Positions 50,314 to 59,925 of a stretch of DNA of 64,000 nt are shown piece after piece; within the stretch, counting starts at the first letter, position 1, and the number at the start of each line of letters is the position of its first letter. Origin of the DNA: Methylobacterium pseudosasicola (GTDB lineage Bacteria; Pseudomonadota; Alphaproteobacteria; Rhizobiales; Beijerinckiaceae); the NCBI RefSeq assembly GCF_900114535.1, contig NZ_FOTK01000001.1, forward strand, positions 248,001 through 312,000, in the 5' to 3' direction. The notes beneath the pieces were generated by a model. It saw nothing but the letters and a program-made list of their open reading frames with translations, was not told the origin of the DNA and did not search any database. The position numbers and the translations under genes were made by a program.

Positions 50314-50691
50314 GTGTCATCGAGATTCGTCTTGGCGCTGCTTGCTTCGAGCGGCCTGTCTGCTTGCGCGTCGTCGTCGGATAAGGTCGCCGCGACCTAC
50401 GTATCGCCGATCCAGTATGCGAGCCTGTCGTGCCGGCAGATCGCGGAAGAATCGGCACGGGTCTCCGTCCGGGCATCGCAAGCCGCCGGGATCCAGGACA
50501 AGAAGCGCACGGATGACCAAGTGGTCACGGCGGTCGGCGTGGTCGTGTTCTGGCCTGCCCTGTTCTTCATCGATGGCGACAACATGCACACCGCCGAGCT
50601 GAGTCGTCTGAAGGGAGAGATCGAGGCGCTGGAGCAAACCTCGGTCCAGAAGAATTGCGGTATCCAGTTCCAGCGCCAGCCCGCCTCCTGA
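50314..50691 (+). CDS. Small predicted lipoprotein, 125 aa
   Basis: Starting at the GTG at 50314 (SSRFVLALLASSGLSACASS), the protein has an N-terminal lipoprotein signal with lipobox LSAC, so the cysteine at about residue 18 is the predicted acylation site. After export, the mature part contains QYASLSCRQIAEESARV, a hydrophobic stretch (VVTAVGVVVFWPALFFIDGD) and a final helix LSRLKGEIEALEQTSVQKNC. The CxQIxxExxRV start and the late WPxLFF resemble small outer-membrane-linked lipoproteins, but I do not recognise a named family. The AT-rich region upstream likely holds its promoter. Confidence 0.7.
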   Translation: MSSRFVLALLASSGLSACASSSDKVAATYVSPIQYASLSCRQIAEESARVSVRASQAAGIQDKKRTDDQVVTAVGVVVFWPALFFIDGDNMHTAELSRLKGEIEALEQTSVQKNCGIQFQRQPAS

Positions 50692-50754
50692 AGCGCCATC
50701 GGCACCGCGCGTTAGAGTGCCGATCTTTGCGGACGCGACCGCCGGGCGAACGCG

Positions 50755-53217
50755 TCACCGCCCCCACAGGCCGACGCGCTCGGCCCGGGCCTGCTCCTCG
50801 GCGCCGAGCAGGTCCGGGGGCGCATCCTCTGTGGCGCGGGCGCCGCCGGCCGTGAGGATCAGGGCGGCGAGGTCGTCACCCTCGATCCGGCAGCGGCCCG
50901 TGGCACCGTCCGCGACGGTACAGACCACCTCGCGGCGGCGCAGGTAATTGGCGAGCTGGCGGGCGAGATGGCCGCGCTCGCCGACGACGCCGAGCAGCCG
51001 CACGGTCCGCCCACGCAGCGAGAGCGTTCCCGTGTCAACCACCTCGGGCACGCCGCGAAGCTCGGCGGATGCCACCTGGGTCGGAGGCTGCACCGGCGCT
51101 GCGCCCGGCGCCGGCTCGGCCCTCTCCGCCGACGGGCGGGGCTTGCCCTTGGCGAGCTGCGCGGAGGCGCGCTGGATGAAGTCGTGAAAGATGCCGGCCG
51201 GCATCTCGCCGCCGAACATCCGGTTCATCGGGCTGTCGTCGTCGTTGCCGATCCAGACCCCGACCACGAGGTCCGGGGTCATGCCGACGAACCAGGCATC
51301 GCGGAAATCCTGGCTGGTGCCGGTCTTGCCGCCGATGATCTGGCCGGGCACCCGCGCCGCCCGGCCGGTGCCGGATTCGACCACCGCCTGGAGCGAATCA
51401 AGCATCATCTGCCGCGGCTCCTGCGCCAGTTGAGCGGTCGGCGCCGGATCGGCCCGGACGTAGAGCGGCTGCGGCGCCGCGCCGCGGATCGCGTGGATGC
51501 CGAAGCTCGCCAGCGGCGCGCGGCCGGAGAGCACGGAGCCGTAGGCGCGGGTCATCTCCAGCAGGCTGACCGTGCCGGAGCCGAGGACGAGGCTCGGCAC
51601 GTTCGGCAGCTCGGACTGGATCCCCAGCTTGCGGGCGGTGGCGATCACCGCCGGGATGCCGACCTCCTGCCCGAGCTGGGCCGCCACCGTGTTGATCGAG
51701 AGCGCGAATGCGGTCCGCAGGGGCACCGACCCGCGATAGCGGCCATCGTCGTTCTCGGGCTCCCAGTCGCCGATCCGCACCGGACGGTCGTCGAGCACGG
51801 TCTCGGGCGTCAGGCCCTGCTCGTAGGCCGTGAGATAGACCAAGAGCTTGAACAGCGAGCCCGGCTGGCGCTTCGCCTGGACCGCCCGGTTGAACTGGCT
51901 GTCCTCGTAATCCCGGCCGCCGACCATCGCCAGGATCGCGCCGGCCTTCGACAGCACGACCATGGCAGCCTGGCCGACCTTGCGCTTGGCCCCGTCCTTA
52001 TCGAGGCGACGGGCGACGACGCCCTCGGCGAGGCTCTGCAGGTCGAGGTTGAGGGTCGAGCGGACAATCATGTCGCCGTCGGTGCCGGCCAGACGCTTCA
52101 CGTCGCCGGCGATCATGTCGAGGAAGTAGTTGGTGCCGGGCGGCGCCTCGGGGGGCGACTTCAAGGTCACGCTCTGCTTGCGGGCCGCATCGGCCTGGGC
52201 TTGCGTGATCGCGTGGGTCTCGACCATGGCCTGCAGCACCACGTCGGCCCGCTCCTTGGCACCGCCGAGGTTGCGGGTCGGGGCGAGCTGCGAGGGCGCC
52301 CGCACCAGCCCGGCCAGCATGGCAGCCTCCGGCAGGGTCAGAGCCTTGGCGGGCTTGCCGAAATAGCGCCGGGCCGCCGCGTCCGCCCCGTAGGCGCCGG
52401 CGCCGAAATAGGCGGCGTCGAGATAGCCGAGCAGGATCTCGTCCTTGCTCATGGTCGACTCGACCCGGAGCGCCAGGAACGCCTCCTGGACCTTGCGCCA
52501 GAGCGTCTTCTCCTGGTTCAGAGAGGTCAGGCGGACATATTGCTGCGTGATCGTCGAGCCGCCCTCGCGCACGCCGCCGCCGACGGCGTTGCGCCACGCG
52601 GCGCGAGCCAGCCCGCGCAGGTCGATGCCCCAGTGGCTGTAGAAGCGCCGGTCCTCGATCGCCACGATCGCCTGGGCGAGATGCGGGGGTAGGTCGCCGG
52701 CGGTGAGCTTCTGGCCGCGGAAGCTGCCGCGCGTGGCGAAGACCCGCCCGTCATCGGCCTCGACGGTGATCGCCCGCTGGCCGGTCTCGACGACCGCGCC
52801 GCCGAGCGGCGGCAGGGTCACGAGGGCGGCGAGCAGATAGATCGCCAGCGCCAGGGCAGGCAGCAGGATCGCGGCGCCGACAGCGAGCAGCGCGGGCCGG
52901 CGCCGCAGGCGGCCGAAGCGCCCAATCCCGGCAGGCGCGCGCATCGCCGCGTCCGCTCCCGCGGGCGGGTCGGCGACGACGGGCTGCACGCGATCGCGCC
53001 TCCGCTCAAGAACGCTGACGGCGCGCGCGGAGGCTGCCTGTCCAAGGCGCAGGAGGCTGCGCCCGGCGGCGGCGATCAGGATCCACAGATGGCGGAACAA
53101 GTCGCGGGCGGCGCGTCCGGCCTCGCGGGCGGCTTTGCGCGGGTCCGGCGTGTCGGCCCCGGGCTCCTGTCTGGAGCCCGGATCGGTCGGGGCGCGCTCG
53201 GGCGCGTCTGGCGTCAT
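50755..53217 (-). CDS. Bifunctional penicillin-binding protein with SNase-like C-terminal domain
   Basis: An 820-residue class A PBP, making and cross-linking glycan strands in the periplasm. Order: charged N-terminus, TM at about 115-138, GT51 transglycosylase (catalytic Glu in AIEDRRFYSHWGIDLRG, EGGSTITQQYVRL), then transpeptidase with QPGSLFKLLVYL (SxxK), ALSINTVAAQ (SxN) and GGKTGTSQDF (KTG). The final 95 residues (about 725-820) add GTLSLRGRTVRLLGVVGERG, VVCTVADGATGRC and ARAERVGLWGR, which read as a Staphylococcus-nuclease-like (SNase) fold without a clear set of catalytic residues. That domain is not part of PBP1. Single gene on its strand. Confidence 0.88.
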   Translation of the reverse strand: MTPDAPERAPTDPGSRQEPGADTPDPRKAAREAGRAARDLFRHLWILIAAAGRSLLRLGQAASARAVSVLERRRDRVQPVVADPPAGADAAMRAPAGIGRFGRLRRRPALLAVGAAILLPALALAIYLLAALVTLPPLGGAVVETGQRAITVEADDGRVFATRGSFRGQKLTAGDLPPHLAQAIVAIEDRRFYSHWGIDLRGLARAAWRNAVGGGVREGGSTITQQYVRLTSLNQEKTLWRKVQEAFLALRVESTMSKDEILLGYLDAAYFGAGAYGADAAARRYFGKPAKALTLPEAAMLAGLVRAPSQLAPTRNLGGAKERADVVLQAMVETHAITQAQADAARKQSVTLKSPPEAPPGTNYFLDMIAGDVKRLAGTDGDMIVRSTLNLDLQSLAEGVVARRLDKDGAKRKVGQAAMVVLSKAGAILAMVGGRDYEDSQFNRAVQAKRQPGSLFKLLVYLTAYEQGLTPETVLDDRPVRIGDWEPENDDGRYRGSVPLRTAFALSINTVAAQLGQEVGIPAVIATARKLGIQSELPNVPSLVLGSGTVSLLEMTRAYGSVLSGRAPLASFGIHAIRGAAPQPLYVRADPAPTAQLAQEPRQMMLDSLQAVVESGTGRAARVPGQIIGGKTGTSQDFRDAWFVGMTPDLVVGVWIGNDDDSPMNRMFGGEMPAGIFHDFIQRASAQLAKGKPRPSAERAEPAPGAAPVQPPTQVASAELRGVPEVVDTGTLSLRGRTVRLLGVVGERGHLARQLANYLRRREVVCTVADGATGRCRIEGDDLAALILTAGGARATEDAPPDLLGAEEQARAERVGLWGR

Positions 53218-53351
53218 CGCGATGCGTGTTCCGGGACCGGCCTCTCCGGTCCACGGAGGGTTCTAAGCTGCATTCGGCTGCAAGTCCCACCAACAAAGGG
53301 ATGACGCCAGCCTTCGGGCTCGACCGTGGGATGCGCGCCACGCGACCCGGT

Positions 53352-54011
53352 CTACCGCCCGACCACTTGCCCGGCAGCCCCGTGCCGGCTGCGCAGCTGG
53401 AAGGCGAGGATCAGCAGGAGCACACCGAACGCGAAGCTGTAGGCGCCGATCCACCAGGTCAGCACCAGGGCCGACATGCCCGGCTCCAGGATCAGCGCGA
53501 TGCCGAACAGGATCGAGACGAGGCCGCCCAGCCCCAGCCACCAGCGCCCGTAATGCAGGTGCAGCCGGAAGGCGGCGGCGATCATCAGGCCGCCAGTCAC
53601 GAGTGCCCAGGCGGCGAGCAGCAGCACGAACGCCCAGACCGCCGCCCCCGGCACCAGCACGGCGGCCACGGCGACGATGATGTCGACGATGCCTTCGAGG
53701 AGCAGGAAGCCCCAGCGCTCATGCCGCTGCGCGGCCCGCACCGCGCCGACGATGGCGAAGATGCCGTCGACCAGCGTGTAGCCGGCAAACAGCAGCACCA
53801 GCGACAGCACGAAGGCCTCCGGCGCCGCGAAGGCCACGATGCCGAACAGGATCGCGATGACGCCGCGCAACGCGATGAGCCACCAGTTGCGGGCGAGCGA
53901 CGCGCTCATGGCGTCGAGGCGGGCGGCTCCGGTGAGCGGGATGCCGGAGGGCGACGTCGCGGTCGAACCGAAACCTGAGCCCTGCGGTGTCGGGGACGGG
54001 GTGCTGGTCAT
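53352..54011 (-). CDS. HdeD-family (DUF308) membrane protein
   Basis: A 219-residue protein with a short soluble N-terminus (MTSTPSPTPQGSGFGS) and about six TM segments. The core reads NWWLIALRGVIAILFGIVAF and LSLVLLFAGYTLVDGIFAIV, then RWGFLLLEGIVDIIVAVAAV and RWWLGLGGLVSILFGIALI, the repeated pattern of HdeD/DUF308 proteins. HdeD in E. coli is linked to acid resistance; its molecular action is unknown. I chose the ATG at 54011, which removes an unrelated 67-residue extension. Divergent from emrA. Confidence 0.85.
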   Translation of the reverse strand: MTSTPSPTPQGSGFGSTATSPSGIPLTGAARLDAMSASLARNWWLIALRGVIAILFGIVAFAAPEAFVLSLVLLFAGYTLVDGIFAIVGAVRAAQRHERWGFLLLEGIVDIIVAVAAVLVPGAAVWAFVLLLAAWALVTGGLMIAAAFRLHLHYGRWWLGLGGLVSILFGIALILEPGMSALVLTWWIGAYSFAFGVLLLILAFQLRSRHGAAGQVVGR

Positions 54012-54210
54012 AGCGGAACTCCCAAGCGCGCCGGGCGCGCGTGCCCGGTCGGCCCGCCCGCAGAACGCTGCACTGCGACAAGCGTTCCTGCCCCGTGGCG
54101 TTCCCCAGGCGGAACCTTGGCGCGGCCGCCGACTTTTGCTGACCGAGGCGGGCATGAGTACAGCCCGGCCGCCGCGCGGCGGCCGGCCCATCCGGTGGTG
54201 ATGAGACGCC

Positions 54211-55461
54211 ATGTTTGACGATCAGCGGCAGGCTGCCGAGCCCGCGTCACGTCCGCTGCCGGCCGAGGGCCGGCCCGAAGCGCCCGATCGCGACATTCTG
54301 GATCTCGGCCGCGGCAGCTCCCGCCCGGAGGGCGAGACCGCGCGCAAGCCGGCCCCAGACGACGACGAAGGCCAGAGCGCCCCGGACGAAAAATCCGAGG
54401 ACGACACCGAGCCGGAGGACGAGGAGCAGCGCCCGAACATCCTGCGCCGCCATCCCTGGGCGTTCCTGCTCGGGGGCCTCGCGGTGCTCGCCCTCTGCGT
54501 CGGCGTGTTCTTCTACTGGCTCCTGTACATGCACCCCTACGAGAGCACCGACGATGCGTTCGTCGATGCCCGCAGCATCTCGGTCCAGCCGAAGGTCGGC
54601 GGCTACCTGGTCGAAGTGCCGGTCACCGACAACCAGCATGTCGAGGCCGGACAGATGCTGTTCCAGATCGATCAGCGCGACTACCGGATCGCCCTCGAAC
54701 AGGCCAAGGCGCAGGTCGTGGCCGACGAGGCGGCGATCAAGAACATCGACGCCCAGATCCAGGCCCAGTACGCCAATATCGACGTGTCCAAGGCGCAGAT
54801 CGCTACCGCAGAGGCGGCGCTGAAATTCGCTCAGGAGGACGCGGCTCGCTACAAAGATCTCGCGGAGCGTGGTTCCGGATCGGTCCAGCAATCCCAGTCG
54901 GCGACCTCGACGCTGCAGCAACGCCAGGCTTCGGTGCAGAGCGCCAATTCCAGCCTGGTCGCGGCGCAGAAGCAGATCGGCTCGCTCCAGGCCCAGAGGG
55001 CCTCGACCGAGGCGCAGATGGCCCGCGACAAGGCGCAGGTCGAGCAGGCCGAGCTGAACCTCGGCTACACCACGATCCAGGCGATGCAGCCCGGGCGCGT
55101 CGTGCGGCTGACGGGGGGCATCGGTGCCTTCGCTCAGGCCGGCCAGAGCCTGTCGATGTTCGTACCCGACGACGTCTGGGTGACGGCGAACTACAAGGAG
55201 ACCCAGATCACCGATATGCGGCCCGGCCAGCCCGTGGACCTCGTGATCGATGCCTATCCGAGCCGCACGATCCACGGAACGGTGGCCTCGGTCCAGCCGG
55301 GTTCGGGCACGGCCTTCAGCCTGCTGCCGGCTCAGAACGCCACCGGCAACTACGTGAAGGTCACGCAGCGCATCCCGGTGAAGATCGTGGTCAAGGACTG
55401 GCCGACGGATGTCGCGATCGGCCCCGGCATGTCGGTCGTCCCCACCGTCACGGTGCGGTGA
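54211..55461 (+). CDS. emrA: EmrA/HlyD-type membrane fusion protein
   Basis: Periplasmic adaptor of a tripartite multidrug exporter. The 416-residue protein has an acidic cytoplasmic N-terminus (DDDEGQSAPDEKSEDDTEPE area), a TM at about 90-112 (WAFLLGGLAVLALCVGVFFY), then the lipoyl/barrel start YESTDDAFVDARSISVQPKV, a long coiled-coil hairpin (about 165-270), the second lipoyl half QVEQAELNLGYTTIQAMQPG, and the beta-barrel WVTANYKETQITDMRPGQPV. It partners with the EmrB-type MFS gene, whose GTG overlaps its TGA (GTGA). Confidence 0.92.
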   Translation: MFDDQRQAAEPASRPLPAEGRPEAPDRDILDLGRGSSRPEGETARKPAPDDDEGQSAPDEKSEDDTEPEDEEQRPNILRRHPWAFLLGGLAVLALCVGVFFYWLLYMHPYESTDDAFVDARSISVQPKVGGYLVEVPVTDNQHVEAGQMLFQIDQRDYRIALEQAKAQVVADEAAIKNIDAQIQAQYANIDVSKAQIATAEAALKFAQEDAARYKDLAERGSGSVQQSQSATSTLQQRQASVQSANSSLVAAQKQIGSLQAQRASTEAQMARDKAQVEQAELNLGYTTIQAMQPGRVVRLTGGIGAFAQAGQSLSMFVPDDVWVTANYKETQITDMRPGQPVDLVIDAYPSRTIHGTVASVQPGSGTAFSLLPAQNATGNYVKVTQRIPVKIVVKDWPTDVAIGPGMSVVPTVTVR

Positions 55462-57086
55462 CCGCCATGGCCGGCACGGGCCAGGCATCTTCCGGCAAGT
55501 CGTCCTCCGCTAAGGCCCCGGGCGGCCATAACCCTTGGCTGATCGCCGGTGTGGTGGCGCTGGCGACCTTCATGGAGGTGCTTGACACCACCATCGCCAA
55601 CGTCGCCCTGCGCTACATCTCGGGCGGCCTCGCAGTCGGGCCCGACGAGGCGGCCTGGGTGGTGACCAGCTACCTCGTGGCCAACGCCATCACGCTCACC
55701 GCGTCGAGCTTTCTGGCCAAGCGCTACGGCCGCAAGGCGTTCTTCATGTGGTCGGTGGGCCTGTTCACCATCGCGTCGATCCTGTGCGGCTTCGCCTGGA
55801 GCCTTGAGTCGCTGCTGCTGTTCCGGGTGCTGCAGGGGCTGGGCGGCGGCGGCATGGCGCCGCTGGCGCAGTCGATCCTGGCGGATTCGTTCCCGCCCGA
55901 GAAGCGCGGGCAGGCCTTCGCGCTCTACGGCGTCGCCATCGTGGTTGCGCCGGTAATCGGCCCGACGCTCGGCGGCTGGCTATCGGACAATGCCTCCTGG
56001 CACTGGTGCTTCCTGATCAACGGGCCGAACGGCGTGATCGCCCTGGGCCTGATGTACTGGCTGATCGAGGACAGCGACGCCGCCAAGAAGGAGCGCCGCG
56101 CCCTGGTGCGCAAGGGCATCCGGTTCGACATCGTCGGCTTCCTGCTGGTCGCCCTGTTCCTCGGCTCGCTGGAGGTGATCCTCGATGAGGGCCAGCGGAA
56201 GGACTGGTTCGGCACCTCAACCCTGATGAACGTGTCGGGCGTGCTGATGGTCGTCTCATTCATCGTGATGATCCCGTGGCTCCTGAACCACAAGAACCCG
56301 GCGGTCGACCTGCGCCTGATCGGGAATCGCCAGTTCGGCTCCTGCTTCCTGGTGATGATGTTCACCGGGGCGATCCTGATCTCGACCACGCAGTTCATCC
56401 CGCAGATCACGCAGGAATATTACGGCTACACCGCCACCCTGTCGGGACTCGTGCTCGGCCCGGGCGGCATGGTCACGGTGGTGATGATGTTCCTCACCGG
56501 GCGCGCCTCGGCCTACGTGCAGCCGAAATGGCTGATCGCCGCCGGTATGACCATCGTGGCGCTCGGGATGTACGACCTGACGCGAATCAACGGCACGACC
56601 ACCTTCGCGTTCTTCGCCTGGTCGCGGGTCTATATCGGCATCGGCCTGCCGATGGTGTTCCTGTCGATCACCTCGGCCTCCTACGAGGGCCTGCGCAAGG
56701 ACCAGACCGACCAGGCCTCGGCGCTGATCAACGTCGCCCGCAACGTCGGCGGCTCGATGGGCGTCTCGCTCGCCCAGAACATCCTGGCCTATCGCAGCCA
56801 GTTCCATCAGAGCCGGCTGGTCGAGAGCGTCAACCCGGCGGCGCCCGCCTACCAGGAGACCATGCGGCAGGCGACGCAGTACTTCTCCGAGCACGGCTAT
56901 GCCGGCGTCGAGGCGCAGAGCCAGGCGACCGCCTGGATCGGCAGCGTGCTCCAGACGCAGGTGGCCTATTGGGCCTATATCGACGTGTTCTGGGTCTTGG
57001 GCCTCGTCGCCGCCTGCGCGGTGCCGCTCGCCCTGAGCCTGAAAACGGTCAAGCTGGGCGGCGGCGCCCCGGCAGGAGGGCACTGA
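55458..57086 (+). CDS. emrB: EmrB/QacA-type DHA2 MFS exporter
   Basis: A 542-residue, 14-TM proton-coupled drug exporter. TM1 contains MEVLDTTIANVALRYISGGL (motif D1 of DHA2), followed by FLAKRYGRKAFFMWSVGLF (motif A), FRVLQGLGGGGMAPLAQSI (motif B) and VAPVIGPTLGGWLSDNASWH (motif C). The start is GTG at 55458, or ATG at 55467; the GTG overlaps the stop of emrA. A perfect 9-bp hairpin spans the stop codon. The pair should expel hydrophobic compounds across both membranes with an outer-membrane channel encoded elsewhere. Confidence 0.93.
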   Translation: MTAMAGTGQASSGKSSSAKAPGGHNPWLIAGVVALATFMEVLDTTIANVALRYISGGLAVGPDEAAWVVTSYLVANAITLTASSFLAKRYGRKAFFMWSVGLFTIASILCGFAWSLESLLLFRVLQGLGGGGMAPLAQSILADSFPPEKRGQAFALYGVAIVVAPVIGPTLGGWLSDNASWHWCFLINGPNGVIALGLMYWLIEDSDAAKKERRALVRKGIRFDIVGFLLVALFLGSLEVILDEGQRKDWFGTSTLMNVSGVLMVVSFIVMIPWLLNHKNPAVDLRLIGNRQFGSCFLVMMFTGAILISTTQFIPQITQEYYGYTATLSGLVLGPGGMVTVVMMFLTGRASAYVQPKWLIAAGMTIVALGMYDLTRINGTTTFAFFAWSRVYIGIGLPMVFLSITSASYEGLRKDQTDQASALINVARNVGGSMGVSLAQNILAYRSQFHQSRLVESVNPAAPAYQETMRQATQYFSEHGYAGVEAQSQATAWIGSVLQTQVAYWAYIDVFWVLGLVAACAVPLALSLKTVKLGGGAPAGGH

Positions 57087-57101
57087 CGTCTGCGTCAGTG
57101 C
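57080..57101 (+). terminator. Perfect hairpin across the emrB stop codon
   Basis: GCACTGACG (57080-57088) and CGTCAGTGC (57093-57101) form a 9-bp perfect stem with a 4-base loop; the emrB TGA is inside the left arm. No T-run follows, so it is not a classic terminator and may protect the mRNA 3' end. Confidence 0.4.
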
Positions 57102-57157
57102 AGCGTCCCGACAGGTGGGTACCGGCTCTCGGACAGACGGGATGCAACATCGACGAC

Positions 57158-58411
57158 CTACACGCCGTCCGGCGGAAGCGCCTCGGTCACCGCGACGCGA
57201 CGATCGTCCGGGCCTTGGCCGGCCTCGTTGGCCGCGGTCTCGGTCGGGGCGGGCGCCTTGTCCACGGCGCCGGCAACGGCGGCAACGCCCTGGTAGCGGG
57301 TCAGGCGGCGGTCGATCATGTCGTCGATCCGCCCGTGCAGCTCCGCCACCGTTAGGCTGCGGCGCTTGCCGCCGCTCTTCTCGGTGAACAGGCTGCGATT
57401 GGCCCGGGCGGCGCTGCGGAACTCGCGCCCGGCCACCTCGTCGGGCTTCTCGGAGGACAGCGACAGGAAGCGCCCGGCGCTGGCGGTGCCGAGGAAATGG
57501 GCGAGGTACAGCTCGGTGGTGGTGAGCGCCCGCCCGACCTTCGCCTCGATCCGCTCTCGGTCGCGCTTGATCAGCTCGGCTGCCATCAGGGCGGCGATTC
57601 GGGGATCGTTGCGCAGGCCGAGGACGCGGGCGCGCATGGGGCCGGCCACGGTGATCGCGGAGCCGCGACCCTTCACGGCGGCGGCTTCCTCGGCGAGCCC
57701 GTAGCGGGCGCCGTAATCGCGGATCATCTCCAGCCAGGTGCGGGCGACAAACTGGAACAGGCCCTGGGCCGAGGAGGTCCCGGCCTTGGCATCCGTGTCG
57801 AAGCTCGATTCCTTGTCGGCCAGGGCCATCATGTAGACCGGATCGACGCCGGCCTCGTCCGAGGCCTTCACGATCGTGTCGACCACCTTGCGCGGCACGC
57901 TGCGCTCGCCGAACCGGACCGCGTCCGCGCCCTGCTCCTGGGTCACCCGGGGCAGGGTCGCGAGGTCGTCCTGGATCAGCGCGGTGGTCGCCGGCTCCTG
58001 ATCTTCCACAGGCAGGCCGGACCAGGCCTCGCCGCCCTCGACCGGATTTGCGTCCGAGAGACCGGGCCGGAGGCCCTGATCCGGTTCGCCCGCCGGCGTC
58101 CAGCCCGTCTCGCTCTCGGCGGCGAGCGCCTGGGCCGCGCGCGGGCTCGCATCGATCCGGTCATGGGCCTGCGCGGACGGCGCGAAGAAGGCCGGCGCGA
58201 AGGCCGCCTGCGGCAGCCCGAACCCGGCGGCGACGCCCAGGGCCAGTGTTCCGATGAAGCGGCGAAGGCCGCTGCGGCGAAGTGACCGGCGCTCGTTCCC
58301 GCGCCCGGCCCGCGGCAGCCACGCCACGGATTCAGTCTCACAAAAGCTCGCGCTGGGCACGAGTCGGCTCACGTCGTCGGCGCAACGCGCCGGCTCCGGG
58401 AAAACCCCCAT
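57158..58411 (-). CDS. Lytic transglycosylase (SLT domain)
   Basis: A predicted periplasmic peptidoglycan lyase, about 417 residues. After a basic N-terminus comes a signal-like segment (FIGTLALGVAAGFGLPQAAF, about residues 53-72), a low-complexity linker, and the SLT domain from about residue 175: MALADKESSFDTDAKAGTSS with the catalytic Glu in KESSF, AQGLFQFVARTWLEM, and LAHFLGTASAGRFLS. The catalytic domain is complete. The last 80 residues are an Ala/Pro-rich tail. The long N-terminus suggests an in-frame start closer to the signal peptide is possible; the ATG at 58411 is listed. Confidence 0.85.
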   Translation of the reverse strand: MGVFPEPARCADDVSRLVPSASFCETESVAWLPRAGRGNERRSLRRSGLRRFIGTLALGVAAGFGLPQAAFAPAFFAPSAQAHDRIDASPRAAQALAAESETGWTPAGEPDQGLRPGLSDANPVEGGEAWSGLPVEDQEPATTALIQDDLATLPRVTQEQGADAVRFGERSVPRKVVDTIVKASDEAGVDPVYMMALADKESSFDTDAKAGTSSAQGLFQFVARTWLEMIRDYGARYGLAEEAAAVKGRGSAITVAGPMRARVLGLRNDPRIAALMAAELIKRDRERIEAKVGRALTTTELYLAHFLGTASAGRFLSLSSEKPDEVAGREFRSAARANRSLFTEKSGGKRRSLTVAELHGRIDDMIDRRLTRYQGVAAVAGAVDKAPAPTETAANEAGQGPDDRRVAVTEALPPDGV

Positions 58412-58414
58412 CAC

Positions 58415-58734
58415 TGGTCCTCTTCAGAATGTCCCTTGTGTCGGCCCGGCGTCTGGCGGCCGGGTCCTTTGAAGCGGCGGCCCTATCGGCGCCGGCCGTG
58501 ACCAGAATGGGACGGCTCCGTGATTCAAGCGTGGCACGGTCAACGAAGGGTTAACCCTGCTTTTTGAGGCCGCCTTAACGCCGTGATCCGGCCGCGCTCG
58601 GCCCCGGGTCGGCGCAAAGTTGTCGCATTCGACTTGGAACGACCCACATTCGAGCCAGTTAGATATCGCCCCGGGGGGGTCGACTATTCATTTCCGAGAC
58701 GCGACCCGCGTCCCCACAAGGACACTATTTTCCG
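58415..58734. other. Intergenic region before the inositol operon
   Basis: This 320-base divergent gap between the lytic transglycosylase and inositol-3-phosphate synthase genes holds no convincing gene. It must contain the promoters of both. A locally AT-richer stretch with TTAACCCTGCTTTTTGAGG lies at about 58550-58570, but I see no clear -35/-10 pair. Confidence 0.5.
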
Positions 58735-59925
58735 ATGAGCATGCAGACCGGTCGCCGTGTCGGCGTCGCCTTCGTTGGCATGGGTGGCGCTGTCGCCACC
58801 ACCGCCATCGCCGGCATCGAGATGATCAAATCCGGCTCGAACCGGCTCGACGGACTGCCGCTCGCCGGCCTCTCCGTGGCGGGCATGGCCGACTACAAGG
58901 ACCTCGTGTTCGGCGGCTGGGACCTCAACGGCGACGATCTCGCCTCCGCCGCCTCCGGCCACGGCGTGCTGTCGAAGGACGACATCGAGGACGGCGCCCA
59001 GGCGCTCAAGGGCATCACGCCCTGGCCCGCGGTCGGCAGCGCCAAGTTCTGCAAGAACATCGACGGCAGCAACCGCATCGTCGCCGCCGGCCACCGCGAG
59101 GCGGTCTCGATCATTGCCAGCGACCTGCGGCGCTTCCAGAAGGAGAGCAACCTCGATCAGGTCGTTGTGGTGAACCTCGCTTCCACGGAGCGCTGGCCCG
59201 ACCTGTCCGACCCGACGCTGAACTCGCCGGAGGCCTTCGAGAAGGGCCTGGATTCCAGCGACGAGGCGATCTCGCCCGCGATGCTCTACGCCTACGCGGC
59301 GATCAAGAGCGGCATCCCGTATGCCAACTTCACCCCGAGCGTGGCCGCGGACGTGCCGGCCTTGCTCGGACTGGCCACGGAGATGAACGTCCCGGTGGCC
59401 GGCAAGGACGGCAAGACCGGCCAGACCATGATGAAGACGGTGCTGGCCCCCGCCTTCAAGGCGCGCGCCCTCCACGTCGATGGCTGGTTCTCCACCAACA
59501 TCCTGGGCAACCGCGACGGTCTCGCCCTGAACGACCCGAACTCGCTGCAGTCGAAGCTCAACACCAAGGGCACGGTGCTCGATTCGATCCTCGGCTACCC
59601 GGTCGAGGACCACCTCGTGCACATCCACTATTACCGCCCGCGCGGCGACGACAAGGAAGCCTGGGACAACATCGACGTCACCGGCTTCATGGGCCAGCGG
59701 ATGCAGATCAAGGTCAATTTCCTCTGCAAGGACTCGATCCTGGCCGCCCCCCTGGTCATCGAGATCGCCCGGGTGCTCGATCTGGCGCACAAGCGCGGCG
59801 ACGGCGGCGTACAGGAGCAGCTCTCGACCTTCTTCAAGGCCCCGATGGTGAAGAACGGCCATGGGCCGGAGCACGCCTTCGGCAAGCAGGAAGCGATGCT
59901 CCTCGATTGGCTCGGCGTTCACTGA
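58735..59925 (+). CDS. ino1: Inositol-3-phosphate synthase
   Basis: NAD-dependent isomerase turning glucose-6-phosphate into 1D-myo-inositol 3-phosphate. The 396-residue protein shows the NAD-binding start GVAFVGMGGAVATTAIAGIE, then VVNLASTERWP, SPAMLYAYAAIKSGIPYANF, and the catalytic-domain signature GKDGKTGQTMMKTVLAPAF, LHVDGWFSTNILGNRDG and SKLNTKGTVLDSILGYP. It is the first gene of a tight unit: its TGA overlaps the next gene's ATG (TGATG). Bacterial inositol synthesis is rare, which makes its neighbours informative. Confidence 0.92.
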   Translation: MSMQTGRRVGVAFVGMGGAVATTAIAGIEMIKSGSNRLDGLPLAGLSVAGMADYKDLVFGGWDLNGDDLASAASGHGVLSKDDIEDGAQALKGITPWPAVGSAKFCKNIDGSNRIVAAGHREAVSIIASDLRRFQKESNLDQVVVVNLASTERWPDLSDPTLNSPEAFEKGLDSSDEAISPAMLYAYAAIKSGIPYANFTPSVAADVPALLGLATEMNVPVAGKDGKTGQTMMKTVLAPAFKARALHVDGWFSTNILGNRDGLALNDPNSLQSKLNTKGTVLDSILGYPVEDHLVHIHYYRPRGDDKEAWDNIDVTGFMGQRMQIKVNFLCKDSILAAPLVIEIARVLDLAHKRGDGGVQEQLSTFFKAPMVKNGHGPEHAFGKQEAMLLDWLGVH

